Positions 1 to 9,443 of a DNA stretch of 64,000 nt are shown piece by piece (position 1 is the stretch's first letter; the number at the start of each line of letters is the position of its first letter). The notes beneath the pieces are model-generated. The model did not search any database and was not told where the DNA came from. It worked only from the letters and a program-made list of their open reading frames with translations. The stretch is from Planctomycetota bacterium (GTDB lineage: Bacteria; Planctomycetota; MHYJ01; JACQXL01). The DNA lies in contig JACRIK010000003.1 of the NCBI GenBank assembly GCA_016235865.1, forward strand, positions 372,001-436,000. The letters run 5' to 3'. Made by a program: the position numbers and the translations under genes.

Positions 1-3000
1 CCCCATCCGGTCCTTCAACCTGCACCGGTGTCAACCTTGTTGTGGTAGTTCCATCACCTAATTGCCCCCAATTATTCAATCCCCAGGCCCAGACCGTGCC
101 GTCATTTTTAAGGGCTATGCTGTGGGAACCAGTGCCGTCGAATGGTATGCTGTGGGTACCACTGCCGGCAATGGCAATTATACCTGTTAATCCGCTCACC
201 TGCACCGGAGTCAATCTATTAGTAGTAGTCCCATCTCCTAACTGGCCGTAAGAATTATATCCCCAAGTCCAGACCGTGCCGTCATCTTTCAGGGCTATAC
301 TGTAGGAACCACCGCCTACAATGGCGATTGCGCCTGTTAATCCGCTCACCTGCACCGGAGTTAAACTGTTAGTAGTGGAATTATTTCCTAACTGGCCCTT
401 ATCATTCAATCCCCAGGCCCAGACCGTGCCGTCATCCTTAAGGGCTATGCTATGATAACCGCCGCCGGCAATGGCGATTATATTTGTTAAGCCAGGTATC
501 TTTACCGGTGTCAATCTGTTAGTAGTAGTCCCATCACCCAACTGGCCGAAATAATTATATCCCCAGGTCCAGACCGTGCCGTCATTCTTGAGGACTATGC
601 TGTGGTAGACTCCACCGGCAACGGATGACCAGTTTGAGAACAATGACTGCGTGGTAAAACTCCAAACCGCACCCGGTGTCGTCCCGCCGGCATTCTTGGA
701 ATCAATCTGCCAGTAATAGGTGGTGTTGTAAGAAAGCACTCCGGGCTTGTAAGTCGCGCCTACCTGATTGGTTTTATAGGGCGGCGGGTTGGTCGTGCCG
801 AAATAGACGTCATAAGAAGCAGCGCCCGTGGCAGGCCCCCAGAACAGTTGACTGTAAACAGAAACATTTATTGCTAAACTACTCGGACTGTGCGAGGTCA
901 CCTGGGCCGGCGGTGCAACTATCGTCCTAAAACTCCAGATATTGCCCGGAGTGGTTCCCCCAACATTCTTGGAATCAACCCGCCAGTAATATTGAGTGTC
1001 ATTAGTTAGCGTGCTCGGATTAAAAGTCATTCCTGATTGATTATTGCTAACACGATTTGTAGGTGGATTAGTTATCCCAAGATATACATCATAAGAAGTA
1101 GCACCACTGGCAGCATTCCATCTTAACTGTGGAGTAACTGAGATATTACTTGAACCATCTACAGGAGTAAGCAAGGTTACCAGAGCAGGCGGTGCAACTA
1201 TGGTTCTAAAACTCCAGACATTGCCTATTGTTGTTCCGCCGACATTCTTGGAGTTAATCCGCCAAAAGTAAGGAGTGTCATTAATCAGTGTGCTTGGATT
1301 AAAAGTCGTTCCTGATTGATTATTGCTGACACGATTTGTTGGTGGATTATCTAATCCGAAATATACATCATAGGAGGTCGCGCCAGCGGCAGCAGCCCAT
1401 CTTAACTCTGGAGTAACTGAGATATTACTTGTATTATTTCCGGGGGTTGGTGAACCAACCTGGGCCGGCGGTGCGACTATAGTGGTAAAACTCCAGACAT
1501 CACCTTGAGTTACCCCGCCTGCGTTATAGGAATCAACCCGCCAGTAATATATGTCGTTATTAAGAAGCGGGCTAAACGGGCTCGGAAGGATATAGCTCGT
1601 ACCTGTTTGAGTACCCATAAATCTCCAGGGCGAAGTCGAACCGAAATAGATAGCATAATAGGTAGCGCCGGCGGCAGGCGCCCACCTTAACTCTGGGGTA
1701 ACTGATACATTACCTGAAGCATCTGCAGGATTAGGCGAAGCCGCCTTGGCCGGAGGAGCGACAATTGTGGTAAAACTCCAGACATCCCCTTCAGTCGTGC
1801 CGGCAATATTACTGGAATCAACCCGCCAGTAATAGGTGGTGTTATAATCAAGTTGGCTTAGATCATAACTCGTGAGCGTGGTAGCGCCTTTATATGGCGG
1901 TGGATTAGTTGTTCCAAGATACACATAATAATAACTTGCGCCGGTGGCAGTCCTCCAACTTAAACTCAATTGCTGGTCAATCGGAATATCGGTCGCTCCA
2001 TTATCAAGGAAAAGCAAGACTACCTTGTCAGGCGGAACTATTGTGGTAAAACTCCAGACGTCGCCTGTAATTGTTCCCCAAACATTCTTAGAATCAACCC
2101 GCCAGTAATAGGTTTTTCCGTAATCAAGTTGGCCCGGGTTATAGAAGTTGTTCGGAGTATTTGTCTTAAGCTGGGCTAAGGTTAGTTGCTCGGTTGTGCC
2201 GAAATAGACATTAAAAGAATTAGCGCCATCGGCAGGTGCCCAAACTAATTGTCGATTACCCTGGATATTGGTTGCTCCGTTACCTGGGTCTGGCAAGGTT
2301 ACCTTGTCTGGCGGCCCCAGTGGCTTTGCCGGTGTAGGATGCGCATCATAATCGGAGGTACCTAATCCCAATTGACCATAAAGGTTCCATCCCCAAGTCC
2401 AGACCATGCCGTCATTCTTCAGGGCGACGGTATGTGAGCCGCCAGCCGCGATGGCTGACCATTTGGTGTCAGTACCAATCTGATTCGGTGTAGAATGCGC
2501 ATTATTGTCAAAAATACCTAAACCTAATTGACCATACCCATTATAACCCCAAGACCAGAGTGTGTAACCAGACCCGCTAATCTTCAGTGCTAAGGTGTGA
2601 GAACCTCCGCAGGCAATCTTACGGCTCCAGTTGAACGTCTCGTCTACCATCTGCGGAAAGTTATATGATGTCTTATTTGGATTAGTATTAACAAAACCCA
2701 ATTGGCCTTCATAATTATTTCCCCAAGCCCAGAGACGTCCATTGTACAAACAGGAAGGGTACGGTTCCACGGCAACTGTATGCTGCGCTCCGGCTGCAAT
2801 GCTTACCCAGCTTGTCTTTGTCCCATCACTATTATACCTAACAATCTCTCGAGGAGTAGTATAACTTCCAGGTCTACCTAATTGACCAAACTCATTATCT
2901 CCCCATGTCCAGAGTGAGCCATCGATCTTCAGGGCGACGGTATGTAGCGCTCCGGCCGCAATGGCTGACCAGTCGGCATCATAACCTATCTGCTTTGGTA

Positions 3001-5710
3001 TATTACTGCTATTCGCTGTCCCATCACCTAATTGCCAATGGAAGTTATCTCCCCAGGCCCAGAGTGTACCATTTGTTTTAAGGGCGACGGTATGCTGCGC
3101 CCCAGCCGCTATGGCTGACCAAGTATTATCAGTGCCTACCTGCACCGGTGAAAAACGGTCGGTATAATCACCTAATCCTAATTGTCCATTATTTCTTCCC
3201 CAGGCCCAGAGTGTGCCGTCATTCTTTAGGGCGACGGTATGTGAGCTACCGGCCGCAATAGCTGCCCAGTTGGTATCCATGCCAACTTGTATGGGCCGGT
3301 TTCTGTTAGTCCTATCCCCTAACCCCAATTGCCCCTCGGTATTCAACCCCCAGGCCCAGAGTGAGGCCCGGCCTTGACCTTCATTTCTCAGAACTACTGT
3401 ATGACCTCCTCCGGTCGCAATGCCTAACGGTGGATTAACCCCTATATATAAAGAAAGGGTTATAACCTGCGCCACAATAAGATTATTGACAGTGTCAATA
3501 TAGGCAATGGGGACATTTATCCACTGGTTTAACGTGCTGTCGTATTTGAGTAATATTACATCTTCTTCCCTTACTCCTAATGCAAGGATTTTTTGCTCAT
3601 CATATGGGACTTTGATAGTGATTGGTTCGGTGAAAACCAGTCCGGGAGGGTCAACAAAATCAATAAGCGGTCCGGCATTTGTAAATCCAACTGGTTTAGA
3701 CGGCAGGGCGGCAACAACTTCAGGCGTGGATTCTTGAATCATCAGAATGGCCGTGGTGGTCAGGGTTCCGGCCGGGATTTCTATGGTTGCCCCAAATATC
3801 GGGCTTTCCGGCGCGGTTACTCCAACCGTGCCGCCATCCGCGCCGACTGCGCTGACCACGACATCGTTCACAATAATGGTAACCGTCCCGCTCACAGAAA
3901 GATTACCAACGCCATTATCCGTTGCCGTAAATGTTACGGGATAACTGCCGGCCTGCTCATAGGTCGGCGTCCAACTGAATACGCCGGTTACCGAATCAAA
4001 GGCGGCGCCAGCCGGCAGGCCGCTGGCCGAATAACTCAACGCATCGCCATCCGGGTCTGTGGCTGACGTAAATGTCAGTAATTGGCCTTCATTGGTTATT
4101 TTATTATCAGATGAGGTTATTATCGGGGCTCTGTTAACATTGTTGACTATTATAGTAATTGCCTTTTCATCATACAGTGAGCCGGGGTCGGTTACCCTGA
4201 ATTTAATATTGGGGTAAGTACCAGCCTGAGTGTAATCAGGCGTCCAGGAGAATGTATCTCCCTCAAGGATTGCGCCGGCCGGCAGACCGGTTGCTGAATA
4301 ATTTAAGGTATCGCCATCAGGGTCAGTGGCTGATAAGGTGAATGTTAATGCGGCCCCCTCATCAATACTCTTATTGCCAATATCGGTTAATACTGGAGGC
4401 CTGTTTACATTATTTACTGTTATCGTTATTGACTTGGAATCACTCAATGTATTAGCAGCGGCTGTAAAAGTAACCGCATAACTGCCTGCCTGTGCATAGT
4501 CTGGCGTCCAACTAAATACGCCTGTTACCGGGTCCAGCGCTGCGTTATCAGGCAAACAGGTCATTAAATAAATTATGGCATCGCCATCCGGGTCTATGGC
4601 AGAAAGCACAAAGGTTAATAACTGGTTCTCGTCTGTGGTCTTATCTCCGGGCGAGGCAAGAACTGGCGGTCTGTCTATATTATTTACGGTAATAGCAACT
4701 GTCTCTTCATCAGCCAGAGGAGTCGGACTATTATCAGTAACCCTAAATGTAACATAGTAAACACCTGTTTGTGTATAGGTCGGCGTCCAACTGAATGCAC
4801 CTGTTACCGAATCCAAGGTCGCGCCATTCGGCAGGCCGATTGCCGAATAATCCAGCGCATCGCCGTCCGGGTCTGTGGCAACCAGCGTAAAGGCCAGATT
4901 AACATTCTCGTCCACGTTCTTGTTGCCAATGGCATTTAAAACAGGCGCTGTATTGACGCGACTTAATACGGTAATCGTCCCAGTCATCGGTAAGGAAACC
5001 CCGATTATCTTAACCTGCGGCTCTTTATCGTTGTTTCCCTGTCCATGATTATCAACGTTTTTATTATGCTGGTTGCCATGGTTACCGTTGTTATCGTTAT
5101 TACTGTTGTTGCCGTTAGATTCATTATCTACTTTGTCGTTCTTATCATCTTTGTTGTCGGCGTTATCGTTAGATTCTTTATCAACCTTCTTTCTTATCAA
5201 TTCCCCAATAAGGGTATATTGATATACCCCATCCTTAACCAATTCGTTCTGTAAGTTCTTACCATTACAGGTCTGGGTAACTGTAATAGGAAAATAAACA
5301 TCTTCGCCGTCTTCTTCGTTCGGGCGTGGCGGCGGAGAAATCTCCTGCTCATTGGTAAACTGATTGACCTTTTCGCCGGTTACGCCGTCAGAGAGTTCCC
5401 AGGCATGCCTTATAAAATACTTAAACATCTCCTCTTGCGTATCTGACTGAGAACCCAGCCCATCCGTATATTTCACCAGAAATTCACCGGTGAGGACCGC
5501 TTCACCCAGCGCAGGAGAAAACGGGTCCGGCGCATCCGAGACCTTATCTAATACAAGTTTTTGGTTATTGACCTTGCCCTGGCCATGGATGCCGCTGCTT
5601 CCGGTAATGAGCCCTCCATTATCGTCCATCGGACAACCTTTGGTACCTACTGTCAGAGATGTGATTCCGATTAACAATGCTATAATGCTTATTCTTTTTA
5701 TTACGTTCAT
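1..5710 (-). CDS. Giant secreted repeat protein (cadherin-like, ZU5-like, RCC1 and Fn3-like repeats), 3' end outside window
   Basis: About 1,903 codons are visible and the frame stays open from the ATG at 5710 to position 1, so the C-terminus lies beyond the window. The start is fixed by an AGGAGGG ribosome site just upstream. An N-terminal hydrophobic segment ends at Cys26 (TKGC), possibly an atypical lipobox. Then come an Asn/Asp-rich low-complexity stretch (about 5020-5200), four cadherin/He_PIG-type repeats of about 95 aa carrying DPDGD (about 4130-4970 plus one near 3930-4110), a ZU5-like segment (about 3480-3870), seven RCC1 repeats (about 2330-3470, enough for one propeller), six fibronectin-like repeats ending YYWRVDSKN...VWSFTT (about 670-2320), and at least four further RCC1 repeats. 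One late RCC1 repeat carries a short internal duplication near 125-170. Probably an exported or surface-bound adhesion or binding protein; no catalytic motif seen. Confidence 0.85.
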   Translation of the reverse strand, partial: MNVIKRISIIALLIGITSLTVGTKGCPMDDNGGLITGSSGIHGQGKVNNQKLVLDKVSDAPDPFSPALGEAVLTGEFLVKYTDGLGSQSDTQEEMFKYFIRHAWELSDGVTGEKVNQFTNEQEISPPPRPNEEDGEDVYFPITVTQTCNGKNLQNELVKDGVYQYTLIGELIRKKVDKESNDNADNKDDKNDKVDNESNGNNSNNDNNGNHGNQHNKNVDNHGQGNNDKEPQVKIIGVSLPMTGTITVLSRVNTAPVLNAIGNKNVDENVNLAFTLVATDPDGDALDYSAIGLPNGATLDSVTGAFSWTPTYTQTGVYYVTFRVTDNSPTPLADEETVAITVNNIDRPPVLASPGDKTTDENQLLTFVLSAIDPDGDAIIYLMTCLPDNAALDPVTGVFSWTPDYAQAGSYAVTFTAAANTLSDSKSITITVNNVNRPPVLTDIGNKSIDEGAALTFTLSATDPDGDTLNYSATGLPAGAILEGDTFSWTPDYTQAGTYPNIKFRVTDPGSLYDEKAITIIVNNVNRAPIITSSDNKITNEGQLLTFTSATDPDGDALSYSASGLPAGAAFDSVTGVFSWTPTYEQAGSYPVTFTATDNGVGNLSVSGTVTIIVNDVVVSAVGADGGTVGVTAPESPIFGATIEIPAGTLTTTAILMIQESTPEVVAALPSKPVGFTNAGPLIDFVDPPGLVFTEPITIKVPYDEQKILALGVREEDVILLKYDSTLNQWINVPIAYIDTVNNLIVAQVITLSLYIGVNPPLGIATGGGHTVVLRNEGQGRASLWAWGLNTEGQLGLGDRTNRNRPIQVGMDTNWAAIAAGSSHTVALKNDGTLWAWGRNNGQLGLGDYTDRFSPVQVGTDNTWSAIAAGAQHTVALKTNGTLWAWGDNFHWQLGDGTANSSNIPKQIGYDADWSAIAAGALHTVALKIDGSLWTWGDNEFGQLGRPGSYTTPREIVRYNSDGTKTSWVSIAAGAQHTVAVEPYPSCLYNGRLWAWGNNYEGQLGFVNTNPNKTSYNFPQMVDETFNWSRKIACGGSHTLALKISGSGYTLWSWGYNGYGQLGLGIFDNNAHSTPNQIGTDTKWSAIAAGGSHTVALKNDGMVWTWGWNLYGQLGLGTSDYDAHPTPAKPLGPPDKVTLPDPGNGATNIQGNRQLVWAPADGANSFNVYFGTTEQLTLAQLKTNTPNNFYNPGQLDYGKTYYWRVDSKNVWGTITGDVWSFTTIVPPDKVVLLFLDNGATDIPIDQQLSLSWRTATGASYYYVYLGTTNPPPYKGATTLTSYDLSQLDYNTTYYWRVDSSNIAGTTEGDVWSFTTIVAPPAKAASPNPADASGNVSVTPELRWAPAAGATYYAIYFGSTSPWRFMGTQTGTSYILPSPFSPLLNNDIYYWRVDSYNAGGVTQGDVWSFTTIVAPPAQVGSPTPGNNTSNISVTPELRWAAAAGATSYDVYFGLDNPPTNRVSNNQSGTTFNPSTLINDTPYFWRINSKNVGGTTIGNVWSFRTIVAPPALVTLLTPVDGSSNISVTPQLRWNAASGATSYDVYLGITNPPTNRVSNNQSGMTFNPSTLTNDTQYYWRVDSKNVGGTTPGNIWSFRTIVAPPAQVTSHSPSSLAINVSVYSQLFWGPATGAASYDVYFGTTNPPPYKTNQVGATYKPGVLSYNTTYYWQIDSKNAGGTTPGAVWSFTTQSLFSNWSSVAGGVYHSIVLKNDGTVWTWGYNYFGQLGDGTTTNRLTPVKIPGLTNIIAIAGGGYHSIALKDDGTVWAWGLNDKGQLGNNSTTNSLTPVQVSGLTGAIAIVGGGSYSIALKDDGTVWTWGYNSYGQLGDGTTTNRLTPVQVSGLTGIIAIAGSGTHSIPFDGTGSHSIALKNDGTVWAWGLNNWGQLGDGTTTTRLTPVQVEGPDG

Positions 5711-5868
5711 CTTTCCCTCCTTGTTTTATAGTATTGTTTGACTCGGTTAAATGATATCTAAGACGCTACGACAATGAATGCAGAACTAACTTAATTATAA
5801 TTAATATATACCTTATCCGGGAAAAATCAAGTGAAATCTGATATTTTCTTAGCACATCCCTTAACAGG

Positions 5869-6984
5869 TTACTTATTTGGCTTCTCAGGTATGGGCATAA
5901 TAATAGACGGCCGCACTGGTATCCTGAATATTCCCATTTCCGGCATCCCGAAATTATCGGGACTCCACTGCGGTTTCGATGGCAAGGGTATGGAATATTC
6001 CGGCTTAGGCCGGACGATTTCTATCAGGAGTTCCTTGATGGTCTTTATCTCGCCCTTGAGTTGGTTAATCTCGGCTTCGTATTTCTCTTCCCTTTCAGAT
6101 TTCTTATATGCCCTGGCAATTTTGGTTTCCTTCTTCTTTAACCGTTTCTGTAAGTCCTTTGCCTTTACTTCCCTTTCCGCCTGAAGGAGCGAGTCGGTGA
6201 TATTGACATCGCTCGGTTTTAGTTCCAGTCCTTTCCTAAAGTCAGCAATGGCCTTGTCCAGAACCTCCATATTGGCGTAAATCACGCCCCGGTAGAAATA
6301 GGCCATGGCATCCTGGGATGTTAATCCAATGAGTTTATTGAAGTCAGTTAGCGCCCGGCCAAATTCACCGGCCACGGCATAACTCCTGCCCCGGACCGTA
6401 TAAAGCATTACTGCCTCGTTGCGGTCCTCGTCCCTGAATATCTTTAGCGCCGTATTGCAGTCAATAACGGCATCTTTATACCTGCCGAGCAGTTCATAGG
6501 TCATCGCCCTGAGGATGTTGAAATACGGGCTGACCGGCTCTATGGCCAGTCCCTTTTCGCAGTCAGCCAGCACATCCTTGAATCTGCCGGACAGGAAATT
6601 GATATTGGCCCGGTCAAAATACGCCTCGGTATAATCCGGGTTGTGCCGGATGGCGGATGACAGGTCATTCAATGCCGATTGATACTGGTTCATCTGGCTA
6701 TAGATTAACGAGCGATGGTAATACGGGTCTGCGTCATAGGGCGAGGATTCTATTGCCTTGGAGAATGAATTCAGCGCCTCGGCCGTGTTATTGAGTTTCC
6801 CGTAACACAGGCCTAAATGATAATAAGCATCAGATAATATTTCGGTATCGTTCTCAGAGGGTTTTTTCCTGGGCGACAATGCCCGGACTATGGAGTCAAA
6901 TAGTTTCTTGGCGTCCAGGTATTTATCCTGGTTATATAAAGCTACGCCCTGTTTTATGGTAGCGCGGAATGAAGAACGTTTCAT
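5869..6984 (-). CDS. TPR-repeat protein with C-terminal coiled coil
   Basis: A 371-aa protein of tandem tetratricopeptide repeats (for example SDAYYHLGLCYGKLNN, ADPYYHRSLIYSQMNQ, AMAYFYRGVIYANME), about eight over residues 10-285. A charged Lys/Glu-rich segment likely to be a coiled coil follows, then a Pro-rich tail. No signal peptide, so probably a cytoplasmic scaffold. A longer reading begins at 7038, but its first 18 residues are translated from a dyad repeat; the ATG at 6984 has an AAGGGGGC ribosome site four bases upstream and gives a normal TPR N-terminus (MKRSSFRATIKQG). It is the last gene of a minus-strand group with the four-helix-bundle gene and the sigma-like gene. Partner unknown. 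Confidence 0.85.
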   Translation of the reverse strand: MKRSSFRATIKQGVALYNQDKYLDAKKLFDSIVRALSPRKKPSENDTEILSDAYYHLGLCYGKLNNTAEALNSFSKAIESSPYDADPYYHRSLIYSQMNQYQSALNDLSSAIRHNPDYTEAYFDRANINFLSGRFKDVLADCEKGLAIEPVSPYFNILRAMTYELLGRYKDAVIDCNTALKIFRDEDRNEAVMLYTVRGRSYAVAGEFGRALTDFNKLIGLTSQDAMAYFYRGVIYANMEVLDKAIADFRKGLELKPSDVNITDSLLQAEREVKAKDLQKRLKKKETKIARAYKKSEREEKYEAEINQLKGEIKTIKELLIEIVRPKPEYSIPLPSKPQWSPDNFGMPEMGIFRIPVRPSIIMPIPEKPNK

Positions 6985-6999
6985 AAAAGCCCCCTTATA

Positions 7000-7063
7000 G
7001 GCATTTGGCAGTAGGCACTGGGCATTAGTTTTCCCCAATGCCTCATCCCTCTTGCCTAATGCC
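7000..7063. repeat. Dyad repeat built from a GGCATTNGGC unit, copy 1
   Basis: The left arm (7000-7028) repeats GGCATTTGGCA / GGCACTGGGCATTAG. The right arm (7035-7063) is the inverted version (CCAATGCC...CCTAATGCC). It overlaps the 3' end of the four-helix-bundle gene and lies 16 nt upstream of the TPR start codon. A second copy is at 7435-7503. Confidence 0.75.
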
Positions 7064-7420
7064 CGGTTTCCCTATAGAATTAATATAAGCGTTAAGTTGC
7101 GGATGCAGATTCTTACAAAGCGCATCCATTTCCTTATACTCTTTATCGGTAATCAGTTTCCTTTTTAATGCCCTCTTTAACCAGAAGGTGATTTCGTGCA
7201 AAGAGCCGCGGGCATAATACAGAAACTTGATATTTTCCTTATAATGATACCTGCCGAATCCTTCAGCAATGTTAGCGCCAATAGAATCACCGGCTCTTAC
7301 CAATTGTTCGCCGACGGTCCTCTTGGCAAAGGCATTCCACTTATCACAAATATCCCAAATCTTATCCGCTATCTCCTCGGCAATCTGATAAACTCTCAGG
7401 TCTTCTATGTTCGTTACCAT
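7043..7420 (-). CDS. Four-helix-bundle protein (S23 / 23S rRNA intervening-sequence protein family)
   Basis: A 125-aa protein with the family's diagnostic segments: an N-terminal VYQIAEEIADKIWDICDKW helix, EQLVRAGDSIGANIAEGFGR in the middle and KFLYYARGSLHEITFWL in the third helix. The family forms small four-helix bundles, often pentameric. It includes proteins encoded in 23S rRNA intervening sequences, stand-alone genes of unknown function, and the related Avd protein of diversity-generating retroelements. No reverse transcriptase or template repeat is nearby, so this is a stand-alone member. The last residues (about GIRQEG) are encoded inside the dyad repeat at 7000-7063, and a second copy of that repeat lies just upstream of the start, so the gene is bracketed by repeat copies. 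A TCCTCC-complementary ribosome site (AGGAGG) precedes the ATG. Confidence 0.85.
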   Translation of the reverse strand: MVTNIEDLRVYQIAEEIADKIWDICDKWNAFAKRTVGEQLVRAGDSIGANIAEGFGRYHYKENIKFLYYARGSLHEITFWLKRALKRKLITDKEYKEMDALCKNLHPQLNAYINSIGKPGIRQEG

Positions 7421-7434
7421 AAATCCTCCTTAAA

Positions 7435-7503
7435 GGCAATAGTCATTGGGCAATAGGCATCAGGTTTTAATTACCTAATCCCCAATGCCCAATCCCTTAT
7501 GCC
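7435..7503. repeat. Dyad repeat built from a GGCATNGGGCA unit, copy 2
   Basis: The left arm (7435-7465) carries GGCAATAG, CATTGGGCAATAGGCATC. The right arm (7473-7503) is its inverted counterpart (CCTAATCCCCAATGCCC). It supplies the final codons and stop of the sigma-like gene. Same family as 7000-7063. Confidence 0.75.
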
Positions 7504-8131
7504 CCGTTTTAGGCACCCATTTCGCCACTTCCTTGTTGCGCTGTTCCCAGACCTTGCGCCAGGCCTGGCCGAATATCGCCCGCAGGTCGTTCTCGGTCTT
7601 GGCCCTGAAGAGCGCCTCATCCTGATTGATGGCTATGTATTTCCTGCCCCTGCTCACGAAGCAATACCAGAGCCGGTGTTCCTCGCCGTTCAAGACAGCC
7701 AGGATTCTGAATAACATCGCCATTGACTCGGCGACATCTTCGTATGCGCCGCCGCAGTGCCACTCGGAATCCTTATCCTCAACCTCAAACCAGAGCAGGT
7801 CCGAGTCGTCCTCACCGGCTCGAACCATCTGCGAGATGAGAATAAACCTGTTGCGACTGCGCTCACGTTGTATATTATAACATTCATTCGTGCAGACCCG
7901 GTAGAGATAAGACGATAATTTTCTGGTGTTCTCTATATTATCAAGGTTCTGCCAGGACTTGGTCAGGGTCATCTGGGATGCATCCTGGGCATCCTGGAAG
8001 TCATTGACCTTTTCCTTGGCAAACCAGGTCAGACGTTCGCGGTAACGTTCGTCCAGCCGCTCAAAGACCTTTATCTCGCCTGATTTATAGGCGACCATCA
8101 ACTCCTCATCGGTCCTGGTTTCTGTAATCAT
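7475..8131 (-). CDS. Sigma-70-like (ECF-type) factor with region 2 but no clear region 4
   Basis: A 218-aa protein. The first 100 residues match ECF sigma region 2: DEELMVAYKSGEIKVFERL, then DFQDAQDASQMTLTKSWQNL (the core-binding 2.1-2.2 region), then LSSYLYRVCTNECYNIQRER (2.3-2.4). The remaining 115 residues do not show the helix-turn-helix of region 4; instead there are Trp/Arg-rich segments, including ALFRAKTENDLRAIFGQAWRKVWEQR. It could be a divergent sigma factor, or a region-2-only regulator that relies on another protein for -35 recognition. The last nine residues or so come from the dyad repeat at 7435-7503. A ribosome site (GAAAGGG) is present. It is the first gene of the sigma/four-helix/TPR group and may regulate it. 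Confidence 0.75.
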   Translation of the reverse strand: MITETRTDEELMVAYKSGEIKVFERLDERYRERLTWFAKEKVNDFQDAQDASQMTLTKSWQNLDNIENTRKLSSYLYRVCTNECYNIQRERSRNRFILISQMVRAGEDDSDLLWFEVEDKDSEWHCGGAYEDVAESMAMLFRILAVLNGEEHRLWYCFVSRGRKYIAINQDEALFRAKTENDLRAIFGQAWRKVWEQRNKEVAKWVPKTGHKGLGIGD

Positions 8132-8164
8132 CAGACAGCCCTTTCTGGCAATCCAAATATGTCT

Positions 8165-8199
8165 ATAATAAATATACCCATACTATATGCGGATTCAAG
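8165..8199 (-). promoter_or_regulatory. Putative promoter of the sigma-like gene group
   Basis: On the minus strand: TTGAAT (8199-8194), a 16-nt spacer, TATATT (8177-8172). The start codon is about 35 nt downstream with a ribosome site between. Confidence 0.5.
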
Positions 8200-8304
8200 G
8201 GAAATCTGAAATAGCCGGTTTCCCCTTAAAATTCCCGCCTTGTAACGTATTGCTGATATTGAGGATATAAGAATCTGCAAATAAATATACGATTTTATGC
8301 AACT

Positions 8305-8465
8305 GGGGGTGGGGGGTAGTACGTCCTAATAATAGAGGGAAAGCAAGGGCTGAAGGCCCGGCCGGAATCACCCTACCGCGACCCCTGTAAGGGTGACAGG
8401 GGAAACGGTTTCCGGTGTGGTTTGAGGCCCTGGCCTACCTTCACGCTGTTCGGTATCTGTTATTC
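8305..8465 (+). ncRNA. Probable structured 5' leader RNA with a nested pseudoknot
   Basis: This GC-rich block lies in the 397-nt gap before the 267-aa gene. An outer helix CCGGAA (8362-8367) / TTCCGG (8410-8415) encloses a hairpin CCCCTGT (8382-8388) / ACAGGGG (8396-8402). The hairpin's loop AAGGGTG (8389-8395) can pair with CACCCT (8369-8374), an H-type pseudoknot. AGGGC (8346-8350) can pair with GCCCT (8428-8432) outside that core. The A+T-rich flanks make the block stand out. The 3' end is about 60-90 nt before the start codon. I could not match it to a known riboswitch class; a faint likeness to cobalamin-riboswitch text is not good enough to claim. Strand and limits are inferred from the downstream gene. 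Confidence 0.5.
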
Positions 8466-8527
8466 GTGGCTCGGATAAATGGACAACGAAACCTTAATAA
8501 CAAACCACGGATTGGGAGAACACTAAT

Positions 8528-9331
8528 ATGTTTACCAAGCATTTTGAGCTGAAACTGTATGTGCCAGAGACCTGGGAGGTCTCCGGTGACATGCCGTTAA
8601 GGTGGAGAGACAACCTCAAGAATGCGGCTCAGTATATGTACGACCGCCTGACTGCCAAGATACCTGATGATGGGACATTCATCAATAAGATGGCAACTCC
8701 GGCGGGCAAGGCATACCGGGCGCTGTTAAACCCGGCTTATGTTTCCAAGAGCGGGCGGACGGCTGATGATATCAGCAATTCGCACGCCACGAATATGGGC
8801 CTCAAGTTTAGACAGTGGCTGGATAACCTGAGAAAGTCATTCGCCGAGGTGGGCGGCGTCCAGGCCAAGTCCTTCAAGGACAAGGTTGACGCGGCCATAG
8901 ACCGCTGGGCAATCGCGGTCGGCGATAAGTCCATCCGCCTGACCGGCGACAGGATTCGGGGCCGTTCGGTGGCTCCAATAGCCGCCCATTATCTGGTCGG
9001 AGAGGAAATGGCTTCGGGCTGGATAAGGGAAGGCGATTTGGCGGACGGTACGCCTTACAATATTACCTCGGAACTGCAGAGGACGGCCTTCAAGGCGGCG
9101 CTGATGCAGAGGATTCTCCAGGGTGGGATGATGGTCATCAACTCCGGGAATAATCCGGGCGTGATAACAAAGCAGGGCGACATTAATGCCGAACTCTTGA
9201 CGATGTTGAGAGACCCGGCTAAGTGCGATGCTTTTGTAGGGACACCGGCACCGGATAAGTGCTTCTGCGCCTGGGCTCTGGACGGTTCTTACCTGTATCT
9301 GCACATACAGGTTGGTTTGACTACACCATAA
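8528..9331 (+). CDS. Unrecognised 267-aa protein, single-gene transcription unit
   Basis: I do not recognise this protein. It has no signal peptide or membrane segment and seems cytoplasmic. Visible features: an N-terminal segment LKLYVPETWEVSGDMPLRW, a Lys/Arg-rich middle with FRQWLDNLRKSF and KDKVDAAIDRWAIAVGDKS, a helix-prone SELQRTAFKAALMQRILQGG, and three Cys near the C-terminus (AKCDAF, DKCFCAW). Coding quality is good (GC-rich third positions, GGGAG ribosome site nine nt before the ATG). It stands alone: a structured leader upstream, a strong terminator at 9345-9396, and divergent or convergent neighbours. This layout suggests an independently regulated, possibly highly expressed gene. 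No function can be assigned. Confidence 0.8.
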   Translation: MFTKHFELKLYVPETWEVSGDMPLRWRDNLKNAAQYMYDRLTAKIPDDGTFINKMATPAGKAYRALLNPAYVSKSGRTADDISNSHATNMGLKFRQWLDNLRKSFAEVGGVQAKSFKDKVDAAIDRWAIAVGDKSIRLTGDRIRGRSVAPIAAHYLVGEEMASGWIREGDLADGTPYNITSELQRTAFKAALMQRILQGGMMVINSGNNPGVITKQGDINAELLTMLRDPAKCDAFVGTPAPDKCFCAWALDGSYLYLHIQVGLTTP

Positions 9332-9344
9332 GGTAGTTAAAGTA

Positions 9345-9396
9345 ACGGGGCGTTTTCTCCGATGGACATCGGAGGGACGCCCCGTCTATTTTTGTT
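9345..9396 (+). terminator. Rho-independent terminator of the 267-aa gene
   Basis: ACGGGGCGT (9345-9353) pairs with ACGCCCCGT (9377-9385). An inner CTCCGATG/CATCGGAG helix extends the stem, and the tail is CTATTTTTG. Confidence 0.9.
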
Positions 9397-9443
9397 TCTG
9401 CCCGTTAGAGGCAGGCCAAAAATCAGCCGTACTGTATTTCACC

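Noticed and set aside
1-5710. Frameshift in the giant repeat protein
   Set aside because: The reading frame was checked at several points (near 100, 600, 1195, 2308, 3439 and 5710) and stays the same throughout.
7043-7420. Avd protein of a diversity-generating retroelement
   Set aside because: No reverse transcriptase, template repeat or variable repeat was found nearby; a stand-alone S23-type protein fits better.
8340-8445. Cobalamin riboswitch
   Set aside because: Some text (GAGG...CCTACC) recalls the class, but the conserved core could not be placed, and the downstream gene has no cobalamin link.
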